A stretch of 64,000 nt of DNA. It comes from Flavobacteriaceae bacterium (GTDB taxonomy: Bacteria > Bacteroidota > Bacteroidia > Flavobacteriales > Flavobacteriaceae). The DNA is taken from contig JAQWSN010000007.1 of NCBI GenBank assembly GCA_029243165.1, positions 122,330 through 186,329 of the forward strand, in the 5' to 3' direction. Positions within the stretch are counted from its first letter, which is position 1. Each line of letters starts with the position of its first letter. The notes under the pieces are model-generated. The model did not search any database. It was not told the DNA's origin and saw only the letters and a list, made by a program, of their open reading frames with translations. Both the position numbers and the translations under genes were made by a program. Below, one piece after another: positions 17,573 through 26,560 of the stretch.

Positions 17573-18475
17573 ATGAAATCAGAAAGAAACATAAATCGCA
17601 GAAATGTAATCAAAACAATGGCTCTAGGTTCAGGTGCTTTAGCAATTCCCAAGGTTGATTTCACTAGTAAATCGAATGAGTTAGAACCTTTAAAAGGAAA
17701 TATAAATCATTCCGTATGCCAATGGTGCTTTAGCAACATTCCACTAGAAACCCTAGCTCAGGAGGCTAAGAAAATAGGATTGATCGGAATTGATCTTATT
17801 GGTGCCGAGGGTTGGGATACCTTAAAGAAGTATGGATTAACTTCTACCATGTGTTACGGTGACTTGGAAGGTAAATCTACACGCGATTTAAGTAAAGGAT
17901 GGTGTGACACTCAATATCATGAAGAATTGATAAAACAGTACAAACGTCACATTCCTATGGTTGCCGAAGCGGGATGGACAAATCTCATCTGTTTTAGCGG
18001 GAACAGCAGAGGAATTGACCCGCAAACCGGATTAAAAAACTGTGTAAAAGGCCTTAAGGAAATCATCCCATTGGCTGAAGAACACGGAGTTGTATTGCAT
18101 ATGGAGCTTTTAAACTCAAAGGTAGATCACAATGACTACATGTGTGATAATTCCGAGTGGGGAGTTGCCCTATGTAAGGCTTTGGGTTCAAATAATTTTA
18201 AGTTATTGTACGACATCTATCATATGCAAATAATGGAAGGTGATGTAATCCGAACCATTAGAGAGAATAAAGAATATTATGGTCATTTCCATACAGCTGG
18301 AGTCCCCGGGAGAAATGAAATTGATGAGACTCAAGAACTATTTTATCCTGCGATTATGGAAGCAATTGTTGAGTTAGGTTTCGAAGGCTATGTTGCTCAA
18401 GAATTTATTCCTCGTGACAAAACAAAAGAGGGGCTTAGTTCACTTGCCGATGCAATCCGACGATGTGATATCTAG
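17573..18475 (+). CDS. Hydroxypyruvate-isomerase-like TIM barrel, exported
   Basis: A 300-residue xylose-isomerase-like TIM-barrel protein with a Tat-type N-terminus (INRRNVIKTMALGSGALA). The core has HSVCQWCF, VLHMELLNSK, LLYDIYHMQIMEGD, GHFHTAGVPGRNEID and AQEFIP, matching the hydroxypyruvate isomerase (Hyi) group with its acidic metal ligands. Exported Hyi-like proteins alongside Gfo/Idh and GMC enzymes in Bacteroidota suggest work on oxidised sugars and not on cytosolic hydroxypyruvate. The stop overlaps the convergent S10 peptidase gene by 4 bp. Confidence 0.87.
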   Translation: MKSERNINRRNVIKTMALGSGALAIPKVDFTSKSNELEPLKGNINHSVCQWCFSNIPLETLAQEAKKIGLIGIDLIGAEGWDTLKKYGLTSTMCYGDLEGKSTRDLSKGWCDTQYHEELIKQYKRHIPMVAEAGWTNLICFSGNSRGIDPQTGLKNCVKGLKEIIPLAEEHGVVLHMELLNSKVDHNDYMCDNSEWGVALCKALGSNNFKLLYDIYHMQIMEGDVIRTIRENKEYYGHFHTAGVPGRNEIDETQELFYPAIMEAIVELGFEGYVAQEFIPRDKTKEGLSSLADAIRRCDI

Positions 18476-19956
18476 TATTTTGCAGCCTTACCCTTAGAGG
18501 AGGTAGATTCGATAAAAATCCGAATATCTTCGTTTGCTTGAATTAAGTCTTCGTTGCGAAGGTACATCATATGTCCACTCCGGTAACCTTTAAAATCGAA
18601 TCGATCTTTCATTTTTCCACTTGGATCCACTTGCCACATGGTGTATTTTGCATTAAAATAGGTGGTTGCACCGTCATAATATCCTGATTGGAAAAGAACC
18701 CTTAGGTATGGGTTTTCTGCCATGGCACGTCTCAAGTCCTCTCGTGTATTGTCATTGTCATTATTCCATGGTCTCACAGGACCAAACATATTGTATTTGA
18801 TATCGGTCTTAAATCGAAGTTCTTTTTGGATGTAGTGATTAATTGCGGGTGTAAAGGAGTGAAGCCAAGAAGTGAGCTCAGCACTGTAGTCAGGCCTTAC
18901 TCCAGCATCTTTCCGATCAATCCCTAAATAACGGGAATCTAACCTCCCAATGGTTTTTCCTTGATCCCGAAGTAAATCTTTCCAGAAAAACTGCGTAGGA
19001 ATGTCCAAATTATTTTGGAGAATGGATTCAAGAGAAAGTCCAGAGTATTCAGCCATTTTATTGGCAACATCCATTTTTTCTTTTTCAGAAATAAAACCTC
19101 CTTTAGCGAGCGCTGGAATTAACTTGTCAAGAGTGAAACTTTCTACTTCTGGCAACACATCTGTTAAGTCTTTTTGTTGAAGACTTGAAGGTAATTTTTG
19201 ATGATACCAGGCAGCTGCTGTGTAATAGGGAAGATTTAGTGCAGAGGAAACAGGACCACCCACGCGAATTACCTTGTAATCTGCAGGAGATACCATAATT
19301 ACACCATTGAGGTACATCCATTGACTTTCTTGGAGGGCAGCTGATAATCCCATAACTCGTGTTCCTCCATAGCTTTCTCCTATGAGATACTTAGGTGACT
19401 CCCATCGTTGTTTTCGACTAACAAACGTGGTCAGCCATTCTGCCAGATATGCAATATCTTCATTAATTCCAAAAAACTGTTTTCTGTCGGGTAATTCTCC
19501 GTCAACTTCAACCATTCTAGAATAGCCTGTGTTTACAGGATTAATAAACACGATATCGGCAACATCTAAAATGGAATTAGGGTTGCTTTTGTAACCGTAG
19601 GGCTGAACGGGATAACCTTCATTATCAATTTTTAGAATTTTAGGTCCCGTGTAGGCTAAATGCATCCAAACTGATGCTGAGCCTGGGCCTCCATTAAATG
19701 AAAAAATTAAGGGTCTTTGGCTTCCGTTTTTGATATTTGTTCTTCGGTAATAAGTGTAAAACAATGTGGCGATAGGCTTACCCTCTTTGTTCCAAACAGG
19801 CTGAGTACCAGTCTGCGCCTGATAATTGATTGTTACTCCTTTTATTTGGGTGGAATGGTTTGTTGTGACTACTGTATCTACTGGAATTTCTCTATTTTGA
19901 GCATTTATGTTAATAACGAATAAAAATGACAAAGTTATTAAGTGTAGTTTTTTCAT
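18472..19956 (-). CDS. S10-family serine carboxypeptidase-like protein
   Basis: A 494-residue exported alpha/beta-hydrolase of peptidase family S10. The signal peptide ends near INAQ. The oxyanion region FNGGPGSASVWMHLAYTGP, the nucleophile elbow GESYGG, the Asp-containing SGYYDGATTYFNA and the final His in YRSGHMMYL give a complete catalytic triad. Length is typical. It probably trims peptides from the C-terminus in the periplasm. A strong symmetrical terminator lies between it and the upstream ompA gene, so it has its own promoter. Confidence 0.92.
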   Translation of the reverse strand: MKKLHLITLSFLFVININAQNREIPVDTVVTTNHSTQIKGVTINYQAQTGTQPVWNKEGKPIATLFYTYYRRTNIKNGSQRPLIFSFNGGPGSASVWMHLAYTGPKILKIDNEGYPVQPYGYKSNPNSILDVADIVFINPVNTGYSRMVEVDGELPDRKQFFGINEDIAYLAEWLTTFVSRKQRWESPKYLIGESYGGTRVMGLSAALQESQWMYLNGVIMVSPADYKVIRVGGPVSSALNLPYYTAAAWYHQKLPSSLQQKDLTDVLPEVESFTLDKLIPALAKGGFISEKEKMDVANKMAEYSGLSLESILQNNLDIPTQFFWKDLLRDQGKTIGRLDSRYLGIDRKDAGVRPDYSAELTSWLHSFTPAINHYIQKELRFKTDIKYNMFGPVRPWNNDNDNTREDLRRAMAENPYLRVLFQSGYYDGATTYFNAKYTMWQVDPSGKMKDRFDFKGYRSGHMMYLRNEDLIQANEDIRIFIESTSSKGKAAKY

Positions 19957-19986
19957 TGGTCAAGTGGTATTTAATGTTGAACTCAG

Positions 19987-20016
19987 AAAAAAACCTCCTA
20001 ATTAGGAGGTTTTTTT
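19987..20016. terminator. Perfect bidirectional intrinsic terminator
   Basis: A7-CCTCC-TAATTA-GGAGG-T7 is a perfect 30-bp palindrome followed by T runs on both strands. It starts 22 bp after the ompA stop codon on the minus strand, so it should end ompA transcription. It is symmetrical and could stop rightward read-through too. Confidence 0.9.
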
Positions 20017-20038
20017 GTTATTGTAAATCATTTATTGT

Positions 20039-21376
20039 TTAATCAATTTTAAGTTTAGCACTTCTATTAATTTCTGCTCTTCTATTGTTTTTTCTACCCT
20101 TAGCAGTATTATTTTCATCAATAGGTTTTGTTTCACCGTAGCCAATTGTTTTGACTCTATCGGGAGAAACTCCGCTAGTAACCAAATGATCTTTTAAAGC
20201 GGCTGCTCTTTTTTCAGAAAGTTTTTGATTGTATGCTGAACTTCCGTCACTTGAAGCGTGCCCTTCTACTGTAATGGTCACGTTAGGATACTGGCTTAAC
20301 AGGGCTTTAATATTATCTAAAATTGCAATATTTTCTGCACTAAGCTTACTGCTGCTTGCGCTAAAAAGGAAACGATTCTGTTCGCTGTTAATGAAATTTA
20401 TTAGATCAGTAGGTGCATCTGGGCAACCATTGCTAGCAATAGTCCCTTCTACATCAGGACAAGCATCGTCTTTGTCTGGCACACCATCATTATCTCTGTC
20501 GGACCAAGGACACCCATTGTTGGCTGGATCACCAGCAACTTCAGGACAACGATCTTCGTGATCGCCAACGCCATCACCATCACTGTCAGGACAACCGTTC
20601 ATAGCCGCAGAACCTGCTTTTTCAGGACAAGCATCGTCTGGATCTGCAATTCCATCTCCATCGCTATCAGGACACCCCTGAAATTCTTCGGGTCCGGCCA
20701 GATCAGGACATCTGTCTTTGTTGTCTGGAATTCCATCACCATCTGAATCTGGACAACCGTCAAATTCTTTAAGCCCTGGAACATCAGGACAAGTATCTTT
20801 TTGGTCAGGAACACCATCTTTATCAGCATCTCCTGCTCCAAAATTGTAACTTAACCCTATTATGTGTTGTAAATGATTGTAACTGTTCATTTCATTTGAA
20901 CCCCTGTAGGAAGTACTAACATTGATTGCAAAGTTATCATCTAGATAAAAATTTACACCAACACCACCGAGGACTGTTCTTGAAGATTCTGTGGAAGGGA
21001 AAAAGCCATAGTCATCATTTTTACCTTCAGAGATTTTGCTTAATCCGTAACCAGCAAATAAATAAGGTAATACTTTACCCTCCGAAACATTGTATTTTAC
21101 GATACCATCAAGTGAATTGTAGTCTAAATCTACTCCATTATTTTCGGCATTGCCTACTGCGTACTGAGCTCCTATTGAGAAACCAGCACCCAGATATCGT
21201 GAAAGACTTAAAGCAGGTGCACCAAATTTGAGAGCAGAATTCACATTTTCACCTTGAAGATTTATGAGGTCAGCACCTACAGCAATTGCCCAAGGGTTTT
21301 CACTTGTTTGTGCATGTGTCGTAGTAAAAATAGCCATTAGGGGAAGGGCTATTAGGAAAGATTTGATTGCATTCAT
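20039..21376 (-). CDS. OmpA-family outer-membrane protein with TSP3 repeats
   Basis: A 445-residue outer-membrane protein. A signal peptide ends at THAQ. An N-terminal beta-barrel of about 165 residues ends in the aromatic IIGLSYNFG. A calcium-binding linker of five thrombospondin type-3-like repeats follows (DSDGDGIPDxxDxCP type). The C-terminal OmpA domain has TVEGHASSDGSSAYNQKLSE and the peptidoglycan-binding NNRRAEI. It links the outer membrane to peptidoglycan. The TATCTTTG box at 21396-21403 is 20 bp upstream of the ATG and is a likely -7 element. Confidence 0.94.
   Translation of the reverse strand: MNAIKSFLIALPLMAIFTTTHAQTSENPWAIAVGADLINLQGENVNSALKFGAPALSLSRYLGAGFSIGAQYAVGNAENNGVDLDYNSLDGIVKYNVSEGKVLPYLFAGYGLSKISEGKNDDYGFFPSTESSRTVLGGVGVNFYLDDNFAINVSTSYRGSNEMNSYNHLQHIIGLSYNFGAGDADKDGVPDQKDTCPDVPGLKEFDGCPDSDGDGIPDNKDRCPDLAGPEEFQGCPDSDGDGIADPDDACPEKAGSAAMNGCPDSDGDGVGDHEDRCPEVAGDPANNGCPWSDRDNDGVPDKDDACPDVEGTIASNGCPDAPTDLINFINSEQNRFLFSASSSKLSAENIAILDNIKALLSQYPNVTITVEGHASSDGSSAYNQKLSEKRAAALKDHLVTSGVSPDRVKTIGYGETKPIDENNTAKGRKNNRRAEINRSAKLKID
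20420..20830 (-). repeat. Five thrombospondin type-3-like repeats in ompA
   Basis: Five in-frame units of roughly 26-28 residues, each built on the DxDxDGxxD-x2-D-x-CP pattern and ending in a NGCP or DGCP turn. In the protein they form a rigid calcium-binding spacer between barrel and peptidoglycan domain. The DNA periodicity is visible in repeated atcaggaca and tctgga tracts. Confidence 0.85.
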
Positions 21377-21395
21377 TTTATGAAGTATTTAATAA

Positions 21396-21403
21396 CAAAG
21401 ATA
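21396..21403 (-). promoter_or_regulatory. -7 element of the ompA promoter
   Basis: The minus-strand octamer TATCTTTG matches TAnnTTTG exactly and sits 20 bp from the ompA start codon. A clear TTG -33 partner at the expected distance is not visible. The remaining 230 bp up to the divergent Gfo/Idh gene show no gene and only AT-rich sequence. Confidence 0.5.
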
Positions 21404-21641
21404 GCATTTTTTGATTAAAATTTTGAAATAAACAAACAAAAGTTATTGTTTTGAAGATAATTTTTCGTAAACAAAAAACGATATGCTTTTAAAAATTTCA
21501 CTCCATTTCAAAAAAAGTTGATTCCAAAACTTTTATGATGTTTTTTTCTTGTGTAACTTGAAACTTAATAAAGCATACTTGAAATAACGTTAAACTTTAG
21601 ATGCTTTCAATTTTTAAAAAATTATCGAACCAAACTCAATT

Positions 21642-22985
21642 ATGATGAAAAAAAGAGAATTTATTAAAACATCTGCAGTACTTGCAGGAACGGCTTTGCT
21701 CCCTTCATCAATGTTTGCTTTTTCAAAAGGAATTAAGAGACTTCGTACTGCCCACATAGGGGTAGGGGGAATGGGAGGTGCAGATTTAGCATCAATAGCA
21801 TCTCATGAAGCGGTTGATGTTACAGCACTTTGTGACGTTGATCAAAAAAATCTTGAGGCTGCTCACAAATTGTACCCAAAAGCAAAAATATTTTCAGATT
21901 ATCGTGAACTACTCAAAGAAATGCATAATCAAATTGATGCTGTCATCGTTTCTACGCCAGATCATACTCATGCTCCTGCTTCACTGATGGCAATGGAACA
22001 TGATAAAGCGGTCTATTGTCAAAAGCCTTTAACTCATTATGTCTCTGAAGCCAGAGCCATGCGTAAAATGGCAGCAGAAAAAAATCTAATTACCCAAATG
22101 GGAATTCAAGTTCATTCTTTTTACGATTACAAATTAGCAACATTATTAATTCAGTCTGGAATTATTGGAAAAGTGCGAAAAGTTCATGCTTGGTCACCAA
22201 AAAACTGGGGTTATGATGGTCCCATTCCAAAAGGTCAAGATACTGTTCCAAATTCTTTGGATTGGAATTTATGGTTGGGTACGTCACCCGAGCGGACTTA
22301 CAAAGAAACGGTTTACCATCCAGGTAACTGGAGAAAGTTAGTAGATTACGGATGTGGCACTTTAGGCGATATGGGGGTTCATATTTTTGACACACCCTAC
22401 AACGCATTGGCTTTGGATGTACCCAAAACAATTGTTAATAAATGTAGAAAACCTAATGGATTTAGTTTTCCAGAAAACAATCATGTAACCTACACTTTTC
22501 CAGGAACTAAGTACACCTCTGAAACCTTAACATGGGTTTGGTCTGATGGTCAAGGAGCACCATCGAAAAACAAGGAGTTAAAACTTCCAAATAAAGACAA
22601 ACTTCCTTTGCAAGGAGCGATGTTTATTGGTGAAAAAGGGAAACTTTTACTTCCGCATTTTATGGAACTCCCAAGGCATATTGTAGATGGTGAATACCAA
22701 GAAATTGATGTTTCAAAATACGATCCAGACGGTTCACTAGGGACAACAAAAAATGATTACGAAAAAGATGCCCCTAAACACTACCATCAATTTGTAGATG
22801 CTTGTCTTGGGAAGGATACGGTTTCCGCACCTTTTTCTTATTCTGCAAAACTGACAGAAACAATTTTGTTAGGAGTTATTGCTGGGAGGTTTCCAAAAAA
22901 AACGCTTCACTGGGACAGTGCAAAAGCCTTATTCAAAGAACCAGAAGCTAACGAATTTTTGAGTGGAACGTATCGGGAATTTTAG
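21642..22985 (+). CDS. Tat-exported Gfo/Idh/MocA oxidoreductase (second)
   Basis: A 447-residue oxidoreductase of the Gfo/Idh/MocA family. A Tat-like signal (KKREFIKTSAVLAG) precedes the Rossmann motif HIGVGGMGGADLASI. VSTPDHTHA, YCQKPLTHY, YGCGTLGDMGVHIFD and a C-terminal KLTETILLGVIAGR are shared in pattern with the protein at 15-16.5 kb, so the two are paralogues. It is followed directly by the GMC dehydrogenase small and large subunit genes, which suggests one periplasmic sugar-oxidation pathway. Confidence 0.9.
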   Translation: MMKKREFIKTSAVLAGTALLPSSMFAFSKGIKRLRTAHIGVGGMGGADLASIASHEAVDVTALCDVDQKNLEAAHKLYPKAKIFSDYRELLKEMHNQIDAVIVSTPDHTHAPASLMAMEHDKAVYCQKPLTHYVSEARAMRKMAAEKNLITQMGIQVHSFYDYKLATLLIQSGIIGKVRKVHAWSPKNWGYDGPIPKGQDTVPNSLDWNLWLGTSPERTYKETVYHPGNWRKLVDYGCGTLGDMGVHIFDTPYNALALDVPKTIVNKCRKPNGFSFPENNHVTYTFPGTKYTSETLTWVWSDGQGAPSKNKELKLPNKDKLPLQGAMFIGEKGKLLLPHFMELPRHIVDGEYQEIDVSKYDPDGSLGTTKNDYEKDAPKHYHQFVDACLGKDTVSAPFSYSAKLTETILLGVIAGRFPKKTLHWDSAKALFKEPEANEFLSGTYREF

Positions 22986-22989
22986 TTTT

Positions 22990-23499
22990 ATGAATAGACG
23001 TAAAGCCATTCAGAATGTTGGTTTCTTGACAGGTAGTATGTTTTTATTACCCTATGCTTGTGAGCAAGAGCCTGAATTGGTGTATTCCAATTTTCCGCTT
23101 TTTAAGAGAAAAGATCAAACCTTGGTTAGTCTTCTCTGTAACACTATCTTGGCTGAAGATCCCATAAACTTTCCCACGACAGAAAATCGTGGTCAGTTTG
23201 TAATGACCATGATAAATGATTGTGGTTCTCCAAGAGAAATTTCAATTTTTGTAGGAGGTATGGAAGCATTTAAAACAAGTTTGTCTCCAACCCATGAACT
23301 TGATTTTGCGAATCTGACCCCTGAAGAACAAAACAAATTTTTGGAACATCAATTTTATGCAAGTACTGTGGTCACAGAGTTTTTAAACCTTTTAAAAAAG
23401 TACTGTCTTCTTCATTTTGAGACTTCTGAAAACTATCTTACTCAATACCTAAATTACGAATTTATGCCCGGGCGCTATTTGGGTCGGGTGGCAATTTAA
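22990..23499 (+). CDS. Gluconate 2-dehydrogenase subunit 3-like small subunit
   Basis: A 169-residue small subunit starting at ATG 22990 (MNRRKAIQNVGFL). The N-terminus combines an RRKAIQ Tat motif with a lipobox-like LLPYAC. The rest is helical, with LLCNTILAEDPINFPTTE and EFLNLLKKY as in the gluconate_2-dh3 family. These proteins chaperone and export the folded FAD subunit by hitchhiking on Tat. The FAD-binding GMC gene 9 bp downstream lacks its own signal, which fits. Confidence 0.85.
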   Translation: MNRRKAIQNVGFLTGSMFLLPYACEQEPELVYSNFPLFKRKDQTLVSLLCNTILAEDPINFPTTENRGQFVMTMINDCGSPREISIFVGGMEAFKTSLSPTHELDFANLTPEEQNKFLEHQFYASTVVTEFLNLLKKYCLLHFETSENYLTQYLNYEFMPGRYLGRVAI

Positions 23500-23508
23500 T
23501 TTTTTCAA

Positions 23509-25206
23509 ATGAAAATGAAGTCGAATACTTTTGATACTATTGTGGTTGGAGCAGGAATGTCCGGGGGCTGGGCTGCAAAAGAGTTTAGTGAACAGGGTTT
23601 TAAAACATTGTTATTAGAACGAGGCCCGAATGTTGAGCACCTAAAAGATTATCCAACAACCAATATGAAGCCCTGGGAATTTAAACATCGAGGGCGTTTG
23701 ACTTCACAAGAAATTAAAGAGAATCCGATTGCGAGTCGATGCTATGCTTTTAGAGAGGATGCAAAGCATTTTTTTGTAAAAGATAAGGAACATCCTTATG
23801 GACAAGTAAAGCCCTTTGACTGGATTCGAGGTTATCAAGTAGGGGGGAAGTCGATCATGTGGGCTAGACAAGTTCAACGTTGGAGTCCTTTCGATTTTGA
23901 AGGTCCAGCTCGTGACGGTTTTGCTGTAGATTGGCCCATTCGATACGAAGACTTAGCAGATTGGTACACCTACGTAGAGCGTTTTGTTGGCGTGAGTGGT
24001 AATAAAGACGGATTGGATGTGCTTCCCGATGGAGATTTTTTAAAACCTTGGGAATCGAATGTTGTAGAAGATTATTTCAGTCAACAAATGAAAAAGCATT
24101 ACAAAGATCGACATGTAATTTACGGAAGATGCGCCCACCTTACCGAGAGTAAGCCTATTTTTGTTGAGCAAGGGCGGGGCTTGTGCATGAGCAGAAGAAT
24201 TTGTCAAAGAGGTTGCCCACTTGGAGGATATTTTAATGCGAATTCAACACTTATTCCATGGGCTTTAAAGACAGGAAACTTGACTTTAAAACCCAACTCG
24301 GTAGTTCATTCGGTTCTTTACGATGAAACCGAGCAAAAAGCTGTAGGAGTTCGCGTGATTGATTCAGAGACCAAAAAGTCAGAGGATTTTTTTGCTAAAG
24401 TTGTTTTTGTAACCGCAGCTACTTTGAATACCAACTTGATTCTACTCAACTCCAAATCCAATCGTTTTCCAAATGGCTTGGGAAATGATCACGGATTATT
24501 AGGAAAACATATTGCATTCCATAACTACAGGGCAACGATTCATGCCGAATATGATGGATTTCCTGAGTTCACAACCCAGGGTGCAAAGCCAACTTCACAT
24601 TATGTCCCCCGTTTTAGAAACGTTTACAAGCAAGAGACTGACTTTCTCAGAGGCTATGCTGCAGGTTTTGGGGCACAACCAGTGCGAGAAACCAATCGAG
24701 AAGGATTTGGAGATCAACTCAAATCCAATTTATTAAAAACTAAAGAGAATGGACTTTGGAATGTCAATTCTCATATGATGGGCGAAACCCTACCAAAAGA
24801 AACCAATCGGGTTTCTTTAGATGCTGATGTCAAGGATGCCTGGGGAATCCCCCAGTTAAATATCGATGTGGATTACGATGAAAATGATGAGAAAATGATT
24901 CAAGATTTTTTTGAGCAGTTCACCGAAATGTTCTCTAAAGCTGGTTTTACAAACATCAGAACCAACGATAATCAAAGACGACCCGGAAACGACATTCATG
25001 AAATGGGAGGAGTTCGTATGGGGAAAGATCCTAAAACCTCACTTTTGAATAAGTGGAACCAGTTATACAATTGCAAAAATGTATTTGTAACTGATGGGGC
25101 ATGCATGACTTCAACATCGACTCAAAATCCTTCATTAACGTTTATGGCTATTTCTGCACGTGCGGCAAATTTTGCTATTTCACAGATGAAAAAAGGGGAA
25201 TTGTGA
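23509..25206 (+). CDS. GMC-family FAD sugar 3-dehydrogenase large subunit
   Basis: A 565-residue flavoprotein of the GMC family. FAD-binding TIVVGAGMSGGWAAKEF opens the protein, with no signal peptide. Central cysteines CMSRRICQRGC have the C-x5-C-x3-C spacing known for the iron-sulfur cluster of FAD glucose/glucoside dehydrogenases. The C-terminus has HEMGGVRMG and TSTSTQNPSLTFMA with the active-site His/Asn region. The adjacent small subunit indicates a membrane-linked periplasmic dehydrogenase, probably oxidising C3 of glucosides to 3-keto sugars. The exact substrate is inferred. Confidence 0.88.
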   Translation: MKMKSNTFDTIVVGAGMSGGWAAKEFSEQGFKTLLLERGPNVEHLKDYPTTNMKPWEFKHRGRLTSQEIKENPIASRCYAFREDAKHFFVKDKEHPYGQVKPFDWIRGYQVGGKSIMWARQVQRWSPFDFEGPARDGFAVDWPIRYEDLADWYTYVERFVGVSGNKDGLDVLPDGDFLKPWESNVVEDYFSQQMKKHYKDRHVIYGRCAHLTESKPIFVEQGRGLCMSRRICQRGCPLGGYFNANSTLIPWALKTGNLTLKPNSVVHSVLYDETEQKAVGVRVIDSETKKSEDFFAKVVFVTAATLNTNLILLNSKSNRFPNGLGNDHGLLGKHIAFHNYRATIHAEYDGFPEFTTQGAKPTSHYVPRFRNVYKQETDFLRGYAAGFGAQPVRETNREGFGDQLKSNLLKTKENGLWNVNSHMMGETLPKETNRVSLDADVKDAWGIPQLNIDVDYDENDEKMIQDFFEQFTEMFSKAGFTNIRTNDNQRRPGNDIHEMGGVRMGKDPKTSLLNKWNQLYNCKNVFVTDGACMTSTSTQNPSLTFMAISARAANFAISQMKKGEL

Positions 25207-25231
25207 TTCTATTAGATGAGGTATGGAATTT

Positions 25232-25558
25232 TTATTCTAAATCTTGTATCATCATTTTTCTGAAAACGGTTTTCAGTTCACTTTTATCGAAATAGGTAAT
25301 CTCTCCTACACGCTTAGAGGATACAATATCTTTTTGAACCCATTCCATTAATTTAGATTCATTTGTATTTAATAAGGTACACGCGTCTTTTAAACTCAAA
25401 AGGTTTTCTGAATTTAGATTTTCGTTTTCTTGAGATTCATCGTAGTAAAAAGGGAGTGCCTCTTCGATTCGATTTAGTTTTTTTAAAGCAATATCCAAGC
25501 TTTTCTCTAGGTTAAAAATTCGATACTCCAATTCTTTATTTTTTTTTTCTAAACTCAT
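25232..25558 (-). CDS. Small coiled-coil and HTH_17-like protein
   Basis: A 108-residue protein. Residues 1-35 are a heptad-like coiled coil. Residues 52-100 read LLSLKDACTLLNTNESKLM followed by a VGEITYFDKSEL wing, matching the excisionase/MerR-like HTH_17 fold. It is the last gene of the leftward operon that diverges from the injection-system operon. It may be a DNA-binding regulator or structural adaptor. It ends 25 bp from the convergent GMC gene, which marks the left border of the accessory region. Confidence 0.7.
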   Translation of the reverse strand: MSLEKKNKELEYRIFNLEKSLDIALKKLNRIEEALPFYYDESQENENLNSENLLSLKDACTLLNTNESKLMEWVQKDIVSSKRVGEITYFDKSELKTVFRKMMIQDLE

Positions 25559-25576
25559 AAATGTGACTTTTAAGGT

Positions 25577-26533
25577 TTAAATACTTTTAAGCATGTAACT
25601 TACTTCACCTATTGTTTTGTTTTTCAGTTTTGTAAAAAAGGTTTTTGCGGTAAATAATTTACGAGCCGTGTTTTTATCTTTTATTAAGTAAAACGGCTTA
25701 TTGAGTAATTCTAAAATAGAAGTATTTTCAAATTTGTTAGTGATGATTAAGTCAGAATGATTGAAAAGGGGAAAATGTGTTACTGCATTTATTGATTTTT
25801 GCTTACTGTTGATAAAACTTTCTTTCGTCAATATTTTACCTGAACTTATTATTTGATTGTAATCTTCTATGTGATGGGTAGCAAAAATTATTTTCAGTTT
25901 GAATTTTTCTATCAATTGTTCGCTGAGATTGGTAATCATCTCCAATTGCCTATTTTTTTGGAGCGTAGAAAAATCGAAGTCCATCAAAACATAGTTTGCA
26001 TTGGTTAAATCAACAGCGTAATTGGTATTGTAGATCCAGTGAATCATTTCATGATTTTTTCGTACAAGCATATTTTCAAGATGAAATTTAGGTTTAATTT
26101 CCATAGAATGTGAGAAAATACTTGCTACCAAATTGGAAAGGTCCTCTAAACTTAACATTTGAATTTTTCGTTTCTGTACTTGACGAACTATTTTAGTAAA
26201 AACAAAAGAACCCAAGGTTCTTTTAAAGCTTATTTTGGATGCTGCGCTGATTTTTTTACTAGCAATCAGACCCAAAAGAGAGTCTTCTATTGAAATCAAA
26301 TAATCATAGCTTTCTTTATTTATTTTTTTGAGTTGTGATAGCCGATCTAGGTATTGAATTTCAGAATAAGTATTCTCAATGAAGAGAAAATTTTCATCAA
26401 TTTTCAAATGAGAGATCAAAATAAGTTTTAAACTTAGGTCATGTCCTTCAAATAATGATTTTAAAGCATTAGATAAGGCATTTAAAATAAAAAGCTGAGA
26501 GGCTTCACTCGTACCAATTAAAAGTAATTTCAT
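25577..26533 (-). CDS. Unknown protein, possible degenerate GT-B (GT9-like) fold
   Basis: A 318-residue protein I cannot firmly assign. It starts MKLLLIGTSEASQLFILNAL, then alternates strands and helices. A middle block YVLMDFDFSTLQKNRQLEM and a later HSDLIITNKFENTSILELL resemble, in position only, the nucleotide-sugar half of heptosyltransferase-like (GT9) enzymes. Typical GT9 catalytic motifs are not clear. There is no signal peptide. It sits 18 bp after the HTH gene's start and 27 bp after the nSTAND1 gene, so it is part of that operon. Confidence 0.5.
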   Translation of the reverse strand: MKLLLIGTSEASQLFILNALSNALKSLFEGHDLSLKLILISHLKIDENFLFIENTYSEIQYLDRLSQLKKINKESYDYLISIEDSLLGLIASKKISAASKISFKRTLGSFVFTKIVRQVQKRKIQMLSLEDLSNLVASIFSHSMEIKPKFHLENMLVRKNHEMIHWIYNTNYAVDLTNANYVLMDFDFSTLQKNRQLEMITNLSEQLIEKFKLKIIFATHHIEDYNQIISSGKILTKESFINSKQKSINAVTHFPLFNHSDLIITNKFENTSILELLNKPFYLIKDKNTARKLFTAKTFFTKLKNKTIGEVSYMLKSI

Positions 26534-26560
26534 AGAGCGTCTATTAATTAAAAATACGCA

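Noticed and set aside
20229..20841. Several open frames over the ompA repeat region
   Set aside because: They reflect the repetitive GAT/GGA codons of the TSP3 repeats in other frames.
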